Assembly: GCF_006442545.2 (NCBI RefSeq)
Contig: NZ_CP083952.1
Coordinates: 6,115,501 to 6,179,500 of the forward strand
Direction: 5' to 3'
From: Mesorhizobium sp. B2-1-8
GTDB taxonomy: Bacteria > Pseudomonadota > Alphaproteobacteria > Rhizobiales > Rhizobiaceae
Length of the DNA stretch: 64,000 bases
Shown piece after piece: positions 25,475-34,634 of the stretch. Numbering within the stretch: the stretch's first letter is position 1; every line of letters begins with the position of its first letter. The notes beneath the pieces are model-generated. The model had not been told where the DNA came from. It saw only the letters and a list, made by a program, of their open reading frames with translations, and searched no databases. The position numbers and the translations under genes are program-made.

Positions 25475-26590
25475 CTATTTGCCCCAGATTTTCTTGTACT
25501 CGTCGCGGTAGCCGTTACCAGGATCAAACGAATTGTTGGGGCCGCCGTCGAACTCGACATTGTCGGCCGTCACCACATGCAGCGGCGACAGATAGCCAGA
25601 CCATTTTTCGCCGGCCATGGCGCGGTTCAGTTCGTCGACCAACTGCCAGCCCTGCAGGTTGAGCGGCTCGGCCACCGTCACCTTCTGAAACTGGCCGGCG
25701 CGGATGCGCTGATAGGCTGATTCCGAGCCGTCGCCGGCGGCGACATTGATCGGCGCATCGGTGCCGGCCTTGCCGGCAGCCGCGAGCGAAGGACCCATGA
25801 AATCGAAATAGAGGTCGTTGATGGCCAACGAATGCGTCCAGGCATCGCCGTATTTCTGCAGCAGTGAGGTCGTCAGCTGTGGCATGCGCTGCGAAGTCTC
25901 GGCGATCGGCGTGTCGACATATTCGAGCACCTTACCGCCAAGCCGCTCGATCTCGGCCTTCATCTTGTCGGCCTTGGCGATGGCAATCGCATAGGTCGAG
26001 TCGGTGAAGATGACGACGCCGGGCTTGCCCTTGGCGTCGGCATAGGCCCAGTCGGCGGCGGCGGTGGACACCTGCATGGCGTCGGTCGACACGTTGGCGA
26101 AGACGCCGGCTCTTTCATCAGGTCCGATCACCGGGCCGGCATGCCAGGACACCAGCGGAATGCCGGCGGCCTTGGCCTGCTCCAGTGCCGGCGCCTGCTC
26201 GACGGCGTCGAAACCGTTGATGACAATGCCGTTGGGCTTCAGCGCCATCGCCTGGCCGAAAGCGGCGGTGCGGCCGCCAATCGAGCCGGCGCCGTCGATG
26301 ACCTTGACCTCCCAGCCGATCGCTTTGGCGGCTTCCTCAACACCGGTGGTGACGCCGAGAATGCCGCCGTTTTTGAGGTCGCCGGCCAAAATGACGATGG
26401 TCTTGCCGGGCTGCGCCTTCGGCCCAGTGGTCGGACCGTCCCAGGCCGTGACCTTCTGGGCATACTTCTGCACAACCGCCATGGCATCAGCCATCGCGTC
26501 CGCCCTCGCCTGACCGGAGAACAGAACCGGAGTAGCGATGGCCATCGCCATCCAGGCGACGGAAGCGTTTAAAAATGTCCTGCGTTGCAT
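25475..26590 (-). CDS. Sugar ABC transporter substrate-binding protein (RbsB/family 2)
   Basis: This 371-residue periplasmic binding protein starts MQRRTFLNASVAWMAMAIATPVLF, a twin-arginine-like signal (RRTFLN). The mature part has the type-1 fold with IVILAGDLKNGGILGVTTGVEEAAKAIGW at the start and NGIVINGFDAVEQAPALEQAKAAGIPLVSWHAGP. It is longer than ribose-binding protein. The ATG at 26590 follows a strong GGGAGG site, and the upstream start at 26665 lacks one. With the permease and ATPase in the same operon it forms a CUT2-type importer. The regulon suggests a sugar acid such as gluconate or idonate. Confidence 0.88.
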   Translation of the reverse strand: MQRRTFLNASVAWMAMAIATPVLFSGQARADAMADAMAVVQKYAQKVTAWDGPTTGPKAQPGKTIVILAGDLKNGGILGVTTGVEEAAKAIGWEVKVIDGAGSIGGRTAAFGQAMALKPNGIVINGFDAVEQAPALEQAKAAGIPLVSWHAGPVIGPDERAGVFANVSTDAMQVSTAAADWAYADAKGKPGVVIFTDSTYAIAIAKADKMKAEIERLGGKVLEYVDTPIAETSQRMPQLTTSLLQKYGDAWTHSLAINDLYFDFMGPSLAAAGKAGTDAPINVAAGDGSESAYQRIRAGQFQKVTVAEPLNLQGWQLVDELNRAMAGEKWSGYLSPLHVVTADNVEFDGGPNNSFDPGNGYRDEYKKIWGK

Positions 26591-26661
26591 GTTGGTACCT
26601 CCCTTAGCTTTCAAGAATTTGCGTGCGATTTGGAACGTTGCGGTGGAACGTCGGCGCCCCC

Positions 26662-27597
26662 TCACCGACTGATATCTCCGGCAACCGGGCCAACCCCGGC
26701 CGGATGGGCGTTGACGTAGATGGCGTAGAGCGATGTCTGCGCAGTGATGTAGAGGCGGTTGCGCTTGGGGCCGCCGAAACAGAGATTGGAGACCAGTTCA
26801 GGAACCAGCACCCGGCCGATCAGTGTCCCGTCCGGTGCGTAAACCCGCACCGAGTCGGCGCTGGACGACCAGATGTTTCCGTCGCGATCGACGCGGAACC
26901 CATCGAACATGCCGGCTCGACATTCTGCAAAAATGTCACTTGCCCGAACCGAGCGGCCGTTGTCAGCGAGTCCATACGCGTGGATGGCGCGCGGCAGGCC
27001 CGGCACATGGCTGGCGCCGGTGTCCGAGACATAGAGTATCTTCTCGTCGGGTGAGAAGGCGAGACCGTTCGGCTGCACCCTATCGGTGATGACAGTGGTC
27101 AGTTCGCCCGCGGCCTCGTCAAATCGGTAGACGTGAGAGCCACCGATCTCTGGATTGGCGATCTTGCCCTCATAGTGGCTATCGATGCCGTAGACGGGGT
27201 CGGTGAACCAGATCGTTCCGTCGGATTTGACCACCACATCGTTGGGCGAATTGAACCGCTTGCCATCGACGCTTTCGATCAGGGCCTGCCAGCGGCCGTC
27301 ATGCTCGAGCCGGGAGACCCGGCGCCCGCGATGCTCGCAGCCGACGACGCGGCCTTCGCGATCAAGTGTGTGGCCGTTCTGGTTGTTGCATGGCGTCTCG
27401 AAGACACTGACGGAGCCGTCGGTTTCGTCGTAGCGCAGCAGCCGGTCGTTGGGGATGTCAGACCACAGCAAATGCTTTGCCGATGGCACATAGACAGGAC
27501 CTTCCGCCCAGCGGCTGCCGGTCCACAACCGTTCGAGCTTGGCATGGCCGATGATCAGCTTGCCGAAACGGTCGTCCAGAATCTCGTAGTCGCTCAT
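26662..27597 (-). CDS. SMP-30/gluconolactonase-family lactonase
   Basis: This 311-residue beta-propeller protein opens sugar-acid lactones. Metal-site residues are visible in RWAEGPVYV (Glu), FNSPNDVVV (Asn), VQPNGLAFSPDE (Asn) and FDGFRVDRDGNIW (Asp). The start at 27597 is preferred because the protein then begins at SDYEILDDRF, as in homologues. An upstream start would add a Pro/Ser-rich tail. It sits between binding-protein and permease genes, and its product gluconate or a similar acid would feed the gluconokinase at 31186. It has no signal peptide, so it should act in the cytoplasm. Confidence 0.88.
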   Translation of the reverse strand: MSDYEILDDRFGKLIIGHAKLERLWTGSRWAEGPVYVPSAKHLLWSDIPNDRLLRYDETDGSVSVFETPCNNQNGHTLDREGRVVGCEHRGRRVSRLEHDGRWQALIESVDGKRFNSPNDVVVKSDGTIWFTDPVYGIDSHYEGKIANPEIGGSHVYRFDEAAGELTTVITDRVQPNGLAFSPDEKILYVSDTGASHVPGLPRAIHAYGLADNGRSVRASDIFAECRAGMFDGFRVDRDGNIWSSSADSVRVYAPDGTLIGRVLVPELVSNLCFGGPKRNRLYITAQTSLYAIYVNAHPAGVGPVAGDISR

Positions 27598-27646
27598 ACT
27601 GTCATTCCGAATAGGTTCCGGGCACCGGGAGTGCGGCGCGGGCCGA

Positions 27647-28702
27647 TTACTCCGCGGGTGGCTGGGCGTTCCTGATCCTGACGTGCTGGGCGGCACCGCG
27701 CTTACGTTGGGCGTAGCCGGCGATGCCGATGGCGACGAGCAGTGTCACCCCGTTGAACAGCGGCTCGACGAAAAAGGAGCCGCCAAACTGCTGGATGCCG
27801 GAAATGCCGACGGCCAGGATGATGACGCCGGTCATCGTGCCCCAGACATTGACGCGCCCAGGCTTGATGGTGGTCGAGCCGAGAAAGGCGCCGACAAGCG
27901 CCGGCAGCAGATATTCCAAACCAACGCTCGCTTGGCCGATGCGCAGTTTGGAGGCAAGCAGCACGCCGGTCAGCGCCGTCAGGAAACCCGAGGAGACGAA
28001 GGCGCCGATGACGAAGCGGCGCACAGGAATGCCATTCAGCGCCGCAGCCTTTGGATTGGCGCCGATGGCGTAAACGTAACGGCCGATCGGCAGGTATTCG
28101 AGGATGATCCACAGCGCGACGGCGATGGCCAAGACATAGAGGCCGGTGATTGGCAGCCCGAACACCATGGTGCCGTTAAGCGCATAAAAACCGTTGGGCA
28201 AAACGCCAACGACTTGCCTGCCGCCCGTGTGCCAGAGCGCCAGTGCATAGAGCACGGTGCCGGTGCCGAGCGTGGCGATGAAGGAATCGATGCGGGCGAC
28301 TTCGACCAGCAGGCCGTTGAGGAAGCCGGTCGCGGCTCCGAGCAGCAACACAATCAGCACCGCTAGCGGCCATGGGAAGCCGAACATTGTCTGCAGGCTG
28401 ATGGCGAGGATGTGCCACAAGACGATGCCATAGCCGACTGTCAGGTCGATGCGACCCGACGCCATCGGTATCATCGCAGCCAGTGACAACAGCGCAATGA
28501 TCGCCTTGTCGGAAATGATCGAACGCAGATTGAGCAGCGTCGGAAAGGTGTTCGGCAGCAGGATCGAGAACAGCAGGATCAACAGCACGGTCAAGATCAC
28601 CAGCCCGTAGACAGGCAAAAGCCGGGCGATCTTCTGCCTCATGGATAGGCTGGCCATCTCACCGCGGGTCGGCTCAAGCGCGCTGGATTCGATCGATTGC
28701 AT
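27647..28702 (-). CDS. Sugar ABC transporter permease (RbsC type)
   Basis: This 351-residue inner-membrane protein has eight or more hydrophobic helices. It also has the family signatures PMASGRIDLTVGYG, FIATLGTGTVLYALALW and YAIGANPKAAALNGIPVRRFVIGAFVSSGFLTALTG, the last being the coupling region of BPD_transp_2 permeases. In CUT2 importers one permease usually forms the channel as a homodimer. The gene lies between the lactonase and the ATPase genes on the minus strand. No defect is seen. Confidence 0.9.
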   Translation of the reverse strand: MQSIESSALEPTRGEMASLSMRQKIARLLPVYGLVILTVLLILLFSILLPNTFPTLLNLRSIISDKAIIALLSLAAMIPMASGRIDLTVGYGIVLWHILAISLQTMFGFPWPLAVLIVLLLGAATGFLNGLLVEVARIDSFIATLGTGTVLYALALWHTGGRQVVGVLPNGFYALNGTMVFGLPITGLYVLAIAVALWIILEYLPIGRYVYAIGANPKAAALNGIPVRRFVIGAFVSSGFLTALTGVLLASKLRIGQASVGLEYLLPALVGAFLGSTTIKPGRVNVWGTMTGVIILAVGISGIQQFGGSFFVEPLFNGVTLLVAIGIAGYAQRKRGAAQHVRIRNAQPPAE

Positions 28703-28722
28703 GGGCTTTGCTCCCAGAAAAA

Positions 28723-30219
28723 TCAGGCGGCTTCGGAAGCCGATGCCGCAGTGATCACGGCGGACGTGGTGAGGTCTTTTCCAGTCAGTTCGCGCACGAT
28801 GCGGCCGCGCGAAAACACTAGGGCACGATGGCAGATATGAGCGATCTCCTCGAAGTCGGTCGACACGACGACGACCGCCAGGCCGGCTTCGAGCGCGTGC
28901 CCGATCAGCCGGTAGATCTCGGCCTTGGCGCCGACATCGACGCCGGCTGTCGGGTCCTCGGCGATCAGCAAGGTACGGCCGGTGTGCAGCCAGCGCCCAA
29001 CCACAACTTTCTGCTGATTGCCACCGGACAATGCCTCGATCGGCAGGTTCGGATCATTGGGGCGCAAGCCCACCGAGGCGCCGATGGCTTGCGCAAGGGC
29101 TGCCTCTTTGTGGGGCGCCAAGAACGAGAACAGGCCACGCATCCCGGCGCCTGGATTAAGAAAGCTGTTTTCTCGGATCGACAGCGAGGCTGCGATCGAT
29201 TCCTCAGTGCGGTCGCGCGCGATTAGCCCGACGCCGGACGCCATCGCGGCGATCGGGCTCGACAGATCCGGCGTGGCGCCGCGGATGGTCACCGTGCCGG
29301 CAAATGGCTGGCAGCCGAACAAAGCACGACCGACCAGTTCCTGCCCGGCCCCGCGCAGCCCGACCAGGCCAAGCAGCTCGCCCTTGCGCACCTCGAATGA
29401 CACCGGGCCGGCGCCGACGCAAACCAGGTCGCGGACGGCACAGATGGTCTCACCGGCCTCGGTCTCTACCTTGGAGAAAACCTGGCTTACCGGACGGCCG
29501 ACGATCATCTCGACCAGTTCTTCCGGCCTGGTGTCGGCGACCTGCTTCTGCCCGATCAGCCTGCCGTCACGCAGGACCGCTACCCTGTCGGCGATGCGGA
29601 AGATTTCATCAAGCCGGTGTGAGACATAGATCATGCCGACGCCGCGCTGCTTGAGCGGGCGTATCGCGTCGAACAGACGCTCGACCTCGTCGGCCGGGAG
29701 GCTGGCGGTCGGTTCGTCGAGCACCAGCACATCGGCCTCGGTGGCTAGCGCGCGGGCAATGGCGACCAGTGATTTTTCGGTCCGGGTCAGATCCTGGACG
29801 CGCGTCGTCGGATCGAAGTCGCAACCGACCAGCTTCAGCGCTTCACGTGCCCGCTCCTCGGTGGCGCGCCAATCGATGAGGCCGGAGCGCAGTGAAAACC
29901 CTTGGGCGAGGCCGACGTTCTCGCCGACCGTCATCCATTCGATCAGGCCGAGATCCTGATGGATGAAGGCCACGGGCTGGCGCTGGTTGGGACGTGGCGG
30001 GTGATGGTGATAGGGCTCGCCACAAAACAGTATCTGGCCGCCATCAGGCCGGTAGATCCCGGCAAGCGTCTTGATCAGCGTCGACTTACCGGCGCCGTTC
30101 TCGCCGAGCAGCGCCAGGATCTCGCCCTTGCCGACATCGAGTGTCACGTCGGAGAGAGCGCGGGTGCCGCCGAACTCCTTCGTAATCGACTTGAACTCGA
30201 TCAGTTTTTCGTGGGCCAC
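28723..30219 (-). CDS. Sugar ABC transporter ATP-binding protein (RbsA type, two domains)
   Basis: This 498-residue protein holds two nucleotide-binding domains in tandem, as in RbsA/MglA. The first has GENGAGKST and VLVLDEPTASLP. The second has a degenerate Walker A (GLRGAGQELVGRA), the signature EALSGGNQQKVVVGRW and LLIAEDPTAGVDVGAK. It energises the sugar importer. The start is GTG at 30219 behind GGGAGGA. Thirty bases further upstream lies the LacI-type palindrome at 30249, so this gene begins the operon 30219 to 25036 and the regulator probably represses it. Confidence 0.92.
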   Translation of the reverse strand: MAHEKLIEFKSITKEFGGTRALSDVTLDVGKGEILALLGENGAGKSTLIKTLAGIYRPDGGQILFCGEPYHHHPPRPNQRQPVAFIHQDLGLIEWMTVGENVGLAQGFSLRSGLIDWRATEERAREALKLVGCDFDPTTRVQDLTRTEKSLVAIARALATEADVLVLDEPTASLPADEVERLFDAIRPLKQRGVGMIYVSHRLDEIFRIADRVAVLRDGRLIGQKQVADTRPEELVEMIVGRPVSQVFSKVETEAGETICAVRDLVCVGAGPVSFEVRKGELLGLVGLRGAGQELVGRALFGCQPFAGTVTIRGATPDLSSPIAAMASGVGLIARDRTEESIAASLSIRENSFLNPGAGMRGLFSFLAPHKEAALAQAIGASVGLRPNDPNLPIEALSGGNQQKVVVGRWLHTGRTLLIAEDPTAGVDVGAKAEIYRLIGHALEAGLAVVVVSTDFEEIAHICHRALVFSRGRIVRELTGKDLTTSAVITAASASEAA

Positions 30220-30248
30220 AATCGCGTTCCTCCCGAGATCGCCAAATT

Positions 30249-30264
30249 ATGTTATCGATAACAT
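30249..30264. promoter_or_regulatory. LacI-type operator of the sugar importer operon
   Basis: ATGTTATCGATAACAT is a perfect 16-base palindrome 30 bases before the GTG of the importer ATPase. The identical sequence lies at 32568-32583 and a two-mismatch copy at 36261-36276. The central CG and ATGTTA flanks match the style of GntR/IdnR-type LacI-family operators. The regulator at 35086-36126 is the obvious binder. Confidence 0.8.
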
Positions 30265-30299
30265 TTCAGGGCGTCAAGCATCAAATTGGGAGCGATCGA

Positions 30300-31184
30300 T
30301 CAGGCGGACTTACCGTCGAGCAGGCGCATCATCTCCGCCGAGTCCTTCGGCCCCAAACCGGCAGCGCAAAGGAGGCGGTGGATCTCGACGACCTGCCCGG
30401 TCATCGGCAGCGGCGTCCTGGTCTTCAGCGCGAAGGATTGCAGAGAATCCAGATCCTTCAGCATGTTGTCGATGCGGCCGGTCGGCGAATAGTCGCGTGC
30501 GGCGAACTTCGTCATGAATTCCTGCATGATGCTGGAATCGGCGCGCCCGCCCTTGAGCGCCGCCGGGATCGTCCGGGGATCGACACCGCCGGCCTCGGCA
30601 AGCTTGACCGCTTCGGCAACCGCCTGGAACAGAACCGCGCAAAACAGCTGGTTGATGAGCTTTGTCGTCTGCCCTGCCCCGCTTGGACCCATCAACGTGT
30701 AATTGGCGCAAAGATGTTGCATCACGGCGCGGGCGCGTTCGAAGTCGGCCCGCTCTCCGCCGGCCATCACCGTCAGCCGGCCGGCCAATGCGCCGGGAAC
30801 GCCGCCCGACAGCGGGCAGTCGAGCCATTTCATGCCCGTCTCGGCCGACAGTTTTCTTGCCATCCGCGCGGTGTCGGCAGGATCAATTGATGACATGTCG
30901 ATCAGCAGCTTTTCGGACGACGCTGTGGCAGCGGCACCGCCTTCGCCGAACACCACCGCGCGCACGATGTCGGCATGGTTGAGGCTGAGGATGACGAAGT
31001 CATTGGCCCGCGTCGCCTCGGCAACCGACACCGCCGATGCCGCACCTTTGGCTGTCAGCGCCGCGACCTTGGCCTTGTCGAGATCGAACACCGTCACCTC
31101 TTGCTTTGTCTCGATCAGCCTTGTGGCGATCGCCGATCCCATGATGCCGGCGCCGATGACGGCGACTTTCGCTGCTTGGATCAT
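30300..31184 (-). CDS. NAD(P)-dependent beta-hydroxyacid dehydrogenase (6PGDH/HIBADH-like)
   Basis: This 294-residue enzyme has the cofactor motif VAVIGAGIMGSAIATRL near residues 8-24, the DCPLSGGVPGALAGRLTVMAGG substrate segment and GQTTKLINQLF, where the lysine is catalytic. The family includes tartronate semialdehyde reductase, 3-hydroxyisobutyrate dehydrogenase and L-threonate dehydrogenase. Which acid it uses is not clear. It lies two bases after the gluconokinase stop in the SDR-kinase-dehydrogenase operon controlled by the palindrome at 32568. A sugar-acid substrate is likely. It is not the classical 6-phosphogluconate dehydrogenase, which is much longer. Confidence 0.87.
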   Translation of the reverse strand: MIQAAKVAVIGAGIMGSAIATRLIETKQEVTVFDLDKAKVAALTAKGAASAVSVAEATRANDFVILSLNHADIVRAVVFGEGGAAATASSEKLLIDMSSIDPADTARMARKLSAETGMKWLDCPLSGGVPGALAGRLTVMAGGERADFERARAVMQHLCANYTLMGPSGAGQTTKLINQLFCAVLFQAVAEAVKLAEAGGVDPRTIPAALKGGRADSSIMQEFMTKFAARDYSPTGRIDNMLKDLDSLQSFALKTRTPLPMTGQVVEIHRLLCAAGLGPKDSAEMMRLLDGKSA

Positions 31185-31185
31185 C

Positions 31186-31761
31186 TCAACGTGCCTCTCT
31201 CTTCAACTTGGCGGCCGGAACGATGCCGAGGGCGCTAAGCCCATTCAGCGCCGCATCTGCGATACTGTCCACCGGAGCGTCGATGTCGACGATGACCACC
31301 AGCGGCTCGCCGGCAGGACTCTCCAGGGCGGCGAACTGGCTGTCGAGCAACGCCGGAGGAAAGAAATGGCCGCGGCGTTCCGCCAATCTCGCCTGGAGCA
31401 CCGCGCGCGTCCCTTCGAGATGCACGAAGAACACCGGTCCGTTTGCCGCCTGACTCAACCGGTCGCGGTACGATGTCTTCAGCGCCGAACAACTGATGAC
31501 AAGCCCACGGCCCTGTTGGCGCGCCAGACATAAGGCCGCGCCGACCAGATCGAGCCACGGCAAGCGATCCTCGTCGGTCAGCGCCATACCCGCAGACATT
31601 TTTTCGACATTGCCGTACGGATGCAACGTGTCGCCTTCGACAAAGGCAAGGCCAAACCGCGCGGCGATCTCGATGCCGACGCTGGTCTTGCCGCATCCGC
31701 TCACACCCATCACGACGATGAGTGCAGGCTCAAAGGCAGGTGGTGATGCCGCCGTCGACAT
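31186..31761 (-). CDS. gntK: Gluconokinase
   Basis: This 191-residue P-loop kinase phosphorylates gluconate to 6-phosphogluconate for the Entner-Doudoroff or pentose-phosphate route. It has Walker A GVSGCGKTS (residues 19-27), then GDTLHPYGNVEKMSAGMALTDEDRLPWL, the family's gluconate-binding stretch, and SCSALKTSYRDRL. The ATG at 31761 gives the usual length and overlaps the end of the upstream SDR gene by 32 bases. An ATG at 31776 is an alternative. It belongs to the minus-strand operon with the gluconate dehydrogenase-like SDR. Confidence 0.92.
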   Translation of the reverse strand: MSTAASPPAFEPALIVVMGVSGCGKTSVGIEIAARFGLAFVEGDTLHPYGNVEKMSAGMALTDEDRLPWLDLVGAALCLARQQGRGLVISCSALKTSYRDRLSQAANGPVFFVHLEGTRAVLQARLAERRGHFFPPALLDSQFAALESPAGEPLVVIVDIDAPVDSIADAALNGLSALGIVPAAKLKREAR

Positions 31762-32497
31762 AAAGCGTGTGTCCATTGACAAAAGAAGAGGCCGGGCTAG
31801 CCAGGAACACCGCGGCACCAACCAGTTCGCCGACGTCGCCCCAGCGTCCTGCCGGCGTGCGGTTGGTCAGCCAGGCCGAAAATTCGGGATTGTCGACCAG
31901 CGCCTTGTTGAGCGGAGTCTTGAAATAGCCCGGAGCAATGGAGTTGACCTGCAGCCCGTGCTTGGCCCAATCGGCGCACATGCCGCGCGTCAGGTTGCGC
32001 ACCGCGCCCTTTGTGGCGGTGTAGGGCGCAATGTTGGTTCGCGCCAGTTCGCTTTGCACCGAAGCGATGTTGATGATCTTGCCGCGCTTGCGCGGGATCA
32101 TGTGCCGCGCCACCGCCTGCCCGACGAAGAAAACGCTGGAGATGTTGGTCCGCAACAGCTCCTCCCATTTGTCGGCGGGAAAGTCCTCGAGCGGCGTGCG
32201 GAATTGCATGCCGGCATTGTTGATCAAAATGTCGATGGCGCCGATGCCAGCCTCGATTTCGGCGACGCCGTTCGCTACAGCCGCATGATCTGTGACGTCG
32301 AAGATAGCGCTATGGGTTTTGAAGCCTCTCATTGTCAGCGCATCCGCCGCCGCCTCAATTTTGCTGGCGGTGCGGCCGTTGAGCACGATCTCAGCGCCGT
32401 GCTCAGCCAGCCCTTCCGCCAGGGCCAGGCCGATGCCCTGCCCCGACCCGGTGATCAGCGCCCGCATGCCGGTCAAGTCGAACAATGAACTGCCCAT
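31730..32497 (-). CDS. idnO: SDR-family gluconate 5-dehydrogenase-like enzyme
   Basis: This 255-residue short-chain dehydrogenase has TGSGQGIG (residues 16-23), NNAGMQFRTPLEDF, the serine in ASVQSEL and the YTATK active-site motif. The QFRTPLEDFP segment is typical of gluconate 5-dehydrogenase, which interconverts 5-ketogluconate and gluconate. The start at 32497 has GGGAGG before it, while the upstream start at 32632 would cross the operator. It is first in the minus-strand operon that includes gluconokinase, so 5-ketogluconate would be reduced and then phosphorylated. An idonate dehydrogenase gene lies in the divergent operon. Confidence 0.85.
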   Translation of the reverse strand: MGSSLFDLTGMRALITGSGQGIGLALAEGLAEHGAEIVLNGRTASKIEAAADALTMRGFKTHSAIFDVTDHAAVANGVAEIEAGIGAIDILINNAGMQFRTPLEDFPADKWEELLRTNISSVFFVGQAVARHMIPRKRGKIINIASVQSELARTNIAPYTATKGAVRNLTRGMCADWAKHGLQVNSIAPGYFKTPLNKALVDNPEFSAWLTNRTPAGRWGDVGELVGAAVFLASPASSFVNGHTLYVDGGITTCL

Positions 32498-32558
32498 GGG
32501 CCCTCCCGCGAGATGTCCTGAAGCAGACGCGATTTGCGTTGCGCTTCGCCAATGCCTA

Positions 32559-32587
32559 TTGACATGGATGTTATCGATAACATAGTC
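32559..32587. promoter_or_regulatory. LacI-type operator in a divergent promoter
   Basis: The perfect palindrome ATGTTATCGATAACAT lies at 32568-32583, between the SDR operon (start 32497) and the hydroxyacid dehydrogenase operon (start 32622). A TTGACA at 32559-32564 could be a plus-strand -35 box with CATAGT at 32581-32586 as a weak -10, so the operator would fill the spacer. Repressor binding would block both directions. Confidence 0.75.
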
Positions 32588-32621
32588 AATGGGAAAAAAT
32601 GAACTGGGAGCAGAGAGCGCC

Positions 32622-33557
32622 ATGACCGACATTTTGATGACCGGCCCCTATCCGGAATGGGACATGGAGGACCTCGAGCGCACCTATCGCGTTCACAAGC
32701 TTTGGCAGGTCCAGGACAAGGACGCGCTGATCGCCAGCCATGCCGGCACCGTCCGCGCCATCGCCACCCGGGGCGAGCTTGGCGCCAGCGCCGCGCTGAT
32801 GGCGAAGCTGCCGAAGCTCGAGATTGTTTCCTGCTACGGCGTCGGCACCGACGCCATCGATCTAGCCTACGCCAGGGCCAACGGTATTCGCGTCACCAAC
32901 ACGCCTGATGTGCTGACCGAGGACGTGGCCGACATCGGCATCGGTCTGCTGCTTGCCGTCGCGCGAAAAATCCCGCAGGCCGACGCCTATGTGCGCGATG
33001 GAAGCTGGCGCAAGGGGAATATGGGGCTGGTCACGCGTGTCTGTGGAAAAAGGCTGGGCATTGTGGGCATGGGCCGTGTCGGCGCGGCAGTGGCCAAACG
33101 CGCCGCGGCCTTCGACTGCGAGATCGCCTATTTCGATGTGCGCAAGCGCGAGGACCTGCCTTACGACTTCTGCGGCGATCTGGTCGAGCTGGCGCGAACG
33201 AGCGAATTCCTGATCGTCACGCTGGCTGGCGGCGACAGCACAAAGCACATCATCAATGCTGCGGTATTGGCCGCACTCGGACCGGACGGCATCGTGATCA
33301 ACATTTCGCGCGGCAGCACGGTCGACGAGACGGCACTGCTGACGGCGTTGGAATCGGGAACGATCAAAAGTGCCGGGCTGGACGTGTTCTGGAACGAGCC
33401 GACGATCGACGAGCGATTCCTGAGGCTTTCCAACGTCGTACTTCAACCGCACCACGCCAGTGGTACGGTAGAGACCCGCAAGGCGATGGGGCAGCTGGTT
33501 CGCGATAATCTTGCCGCCCATTTCGGCGCAAAATCCTTGCTGACACCGGTCGTCTGA
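32622..33557 (+). CDS. D-isomer-specific 2-hydroxyacid dehydrogenase
   Basis: This 311-residue NAD(P)-dependent enzyme has the cofactor motif GIVGMGRVGAAVAKR in the middle. The catalytic arginine is in NISRGSTVDE, the glutamate in FWNEPTIDE, and the histidine in QPHHASGT. Family members in such clusters reduce 2-ketogluconate or glyoxylate/hydroxypyruvate. A ketogluconate reductase role fits the neighbouring gluconokinase and idonate dehydrogenase. The ATG at 32622 follows GGGAGCAGAG and is preferred over 32589, which lies next to the operator. It forms an operon with idnD 15 bases downstream. Confidence 0.88.
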   Translation: MTDILMTGPYPEWDMEDLERTYRVHKLWQVQDKDALIASHAGTVRAIATRGELGASAALMAKLPKLEIVSCYGVGTDAIDLAYARANGIRVTNTPDVLTEDVADIGIGLLLAVARKIPQADAYVRDGSWRKGNMGLVTRVCGKRLGIVGMGRVGAAVAKRAAAFDCEIAYFDVRKREDLPYDFCGDLVELARTSEFLIVTLAGGDSTKHIINAAVLAALGPDGIVINISRGSTVDETALLTALESGTIKSAGLDVFWNEPTIDERFLRLSNVVLQPHHASGTVETRKAMGQLVRDNLAAHFGAKSLLTPVV

Positions 33558-33572
33558 GAAAGGATCGCCGCC

Positions 33573-34604
33573 ATGAAGTCGATCGTCATCCACGCGGCAA
33601 AGGATTTGAGGATTGAAGAGACCGATCCGGGGACTCTCGGCACGGGGCAAGTCGAGATATCAGTCGAAGCTGGCGGCATCTGCGGCTCGGATCTGCACTA
33701 TTACAACCACGGCGGCTTCGGCGCGATCCGCCTGCGCGAACCGATGATCCTCGGCCACGAGGTCGCCGGCACGGTCAGGGCGCTGGGCAGCGGCGTCTCC
33801 TCTCTCGCCATCGGCGACCGCGTCGCAATCTCACCAAGCCGGCCGTGCCATGCCTGCCGCTACTGCCTGCAAGGCATGCAGAACCAGTGCCTCAACATGC
33901 GTTTTTACGGCAGCGCCATGCCAATGCCGCACATTCAGGGCGCCTTCCGCCAGCGCCTCGTCGCCGAGGCGTGGCAATGCCAAAAGGTCGCCGACCACGT
34001 TTCCATCAACGAAGCCGCCTTCGCCGAGCCTTTCGCTGTCACGCTGCATGCGGTGAACCGCGCCGGATCGCTGCTCGACAAGCGAGTCCTTGTCACTGGT
34101 AGCGGTCCGATCGGCGCGCTTTGCATCCTCGCCGCAAGAGCCCACGGCGCGCGTGAGATCGTTGCGACCGATGTCATGGACGGCGTGCTGGCCAAGGCTT
34201 TGGAGATCGGCGCCGACCGCACGATCAATGTCGCTGCCGAGGGCGACAAGCTCGCCGCCTACAATGTCGACAAAGGGAGCTTCGATGTGATGTTCGAAGC
34301 CTCCGGTAATGAGCGCGCCGTGCGGGGCGGGCTCGACGTCCTGAAGCCGCGCGGCGTGCTGGTGCAGCTCGGCCTTGGCGGCGACCTGTCGATCCCGCAA
34401 AACCTCATCGTCGCCAAGGAGATCGAGATGCGCGGCAGCTTCCGTTTTCACGACGAGTTCGCACTTGCCGTCGACTTGATCAACCGGCGCCGCGTCGACG
34501 TCAAACCGCTGCTGACCGGGGTCTATCCGATCGATGAGGCGATCGCCGCTTTCGAGGTCGCCGGCGACCGCAACAAGTCGATGAAGGTGCAAATCGCCTT
34601 CTGA
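33573..34604 (+). CDS. idnD: L-idonate 5-dehydrogenase (zinc alcohol dehydrogenase family)
   Basis: This 343-residue medium-chain dehydrogenase has catalytic zinc ligands Cys37 (GGICGSDLHYYNHGGFG) and His62/Glu63 (LGHEVAG), and structural zinc cysteines at 92, 95, 98 and 106. The GSGPIGALC nucleotide motif follows. The ICGSDLHYYNHGG sequence is typical of idonate 5-dehydrogenase, which oxidises L-idonate to 5-ketogluconate. The SDR at 31730 would then make gluconate and the kinase 6-phosphogluconate, so the whole idonate route is present around the operator at 32568. Confidence 0.92.
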   Translation: MKSIVIHAAKDLRIEETDPGTLGTGQVEISVEAGGICGSDLHYYNHGGFGAIRLREPMILGHEVAGTVRALGSGVSSLAIGDRVAISPSRPCHACRYCLQGMQNQCLNMRFYGSAMPMPHIQGAFRQRLVAEAWQCQKVADHVSINEAAFAEPFAVTLHAVNRAGSLLDKRVLVTGSGPIGALCILAARAHGAREIVATDVMDGVLAKALEIGADRTINVAAEGDKLAAYNVDKGSFDVMFEASGNERAVRGGLDVLKPRGVLVQLGLGGDLSIPQNLIVAKEIEMRGSFRFHDEFALAVDLINRRRVDVKPLLTGVYPIDEAIAAFEVAGDRNKSMKVQIAF

Positions 34605-34634
34605 AAGTCCGCTGAACGCGCGGTTGCGCGCAGC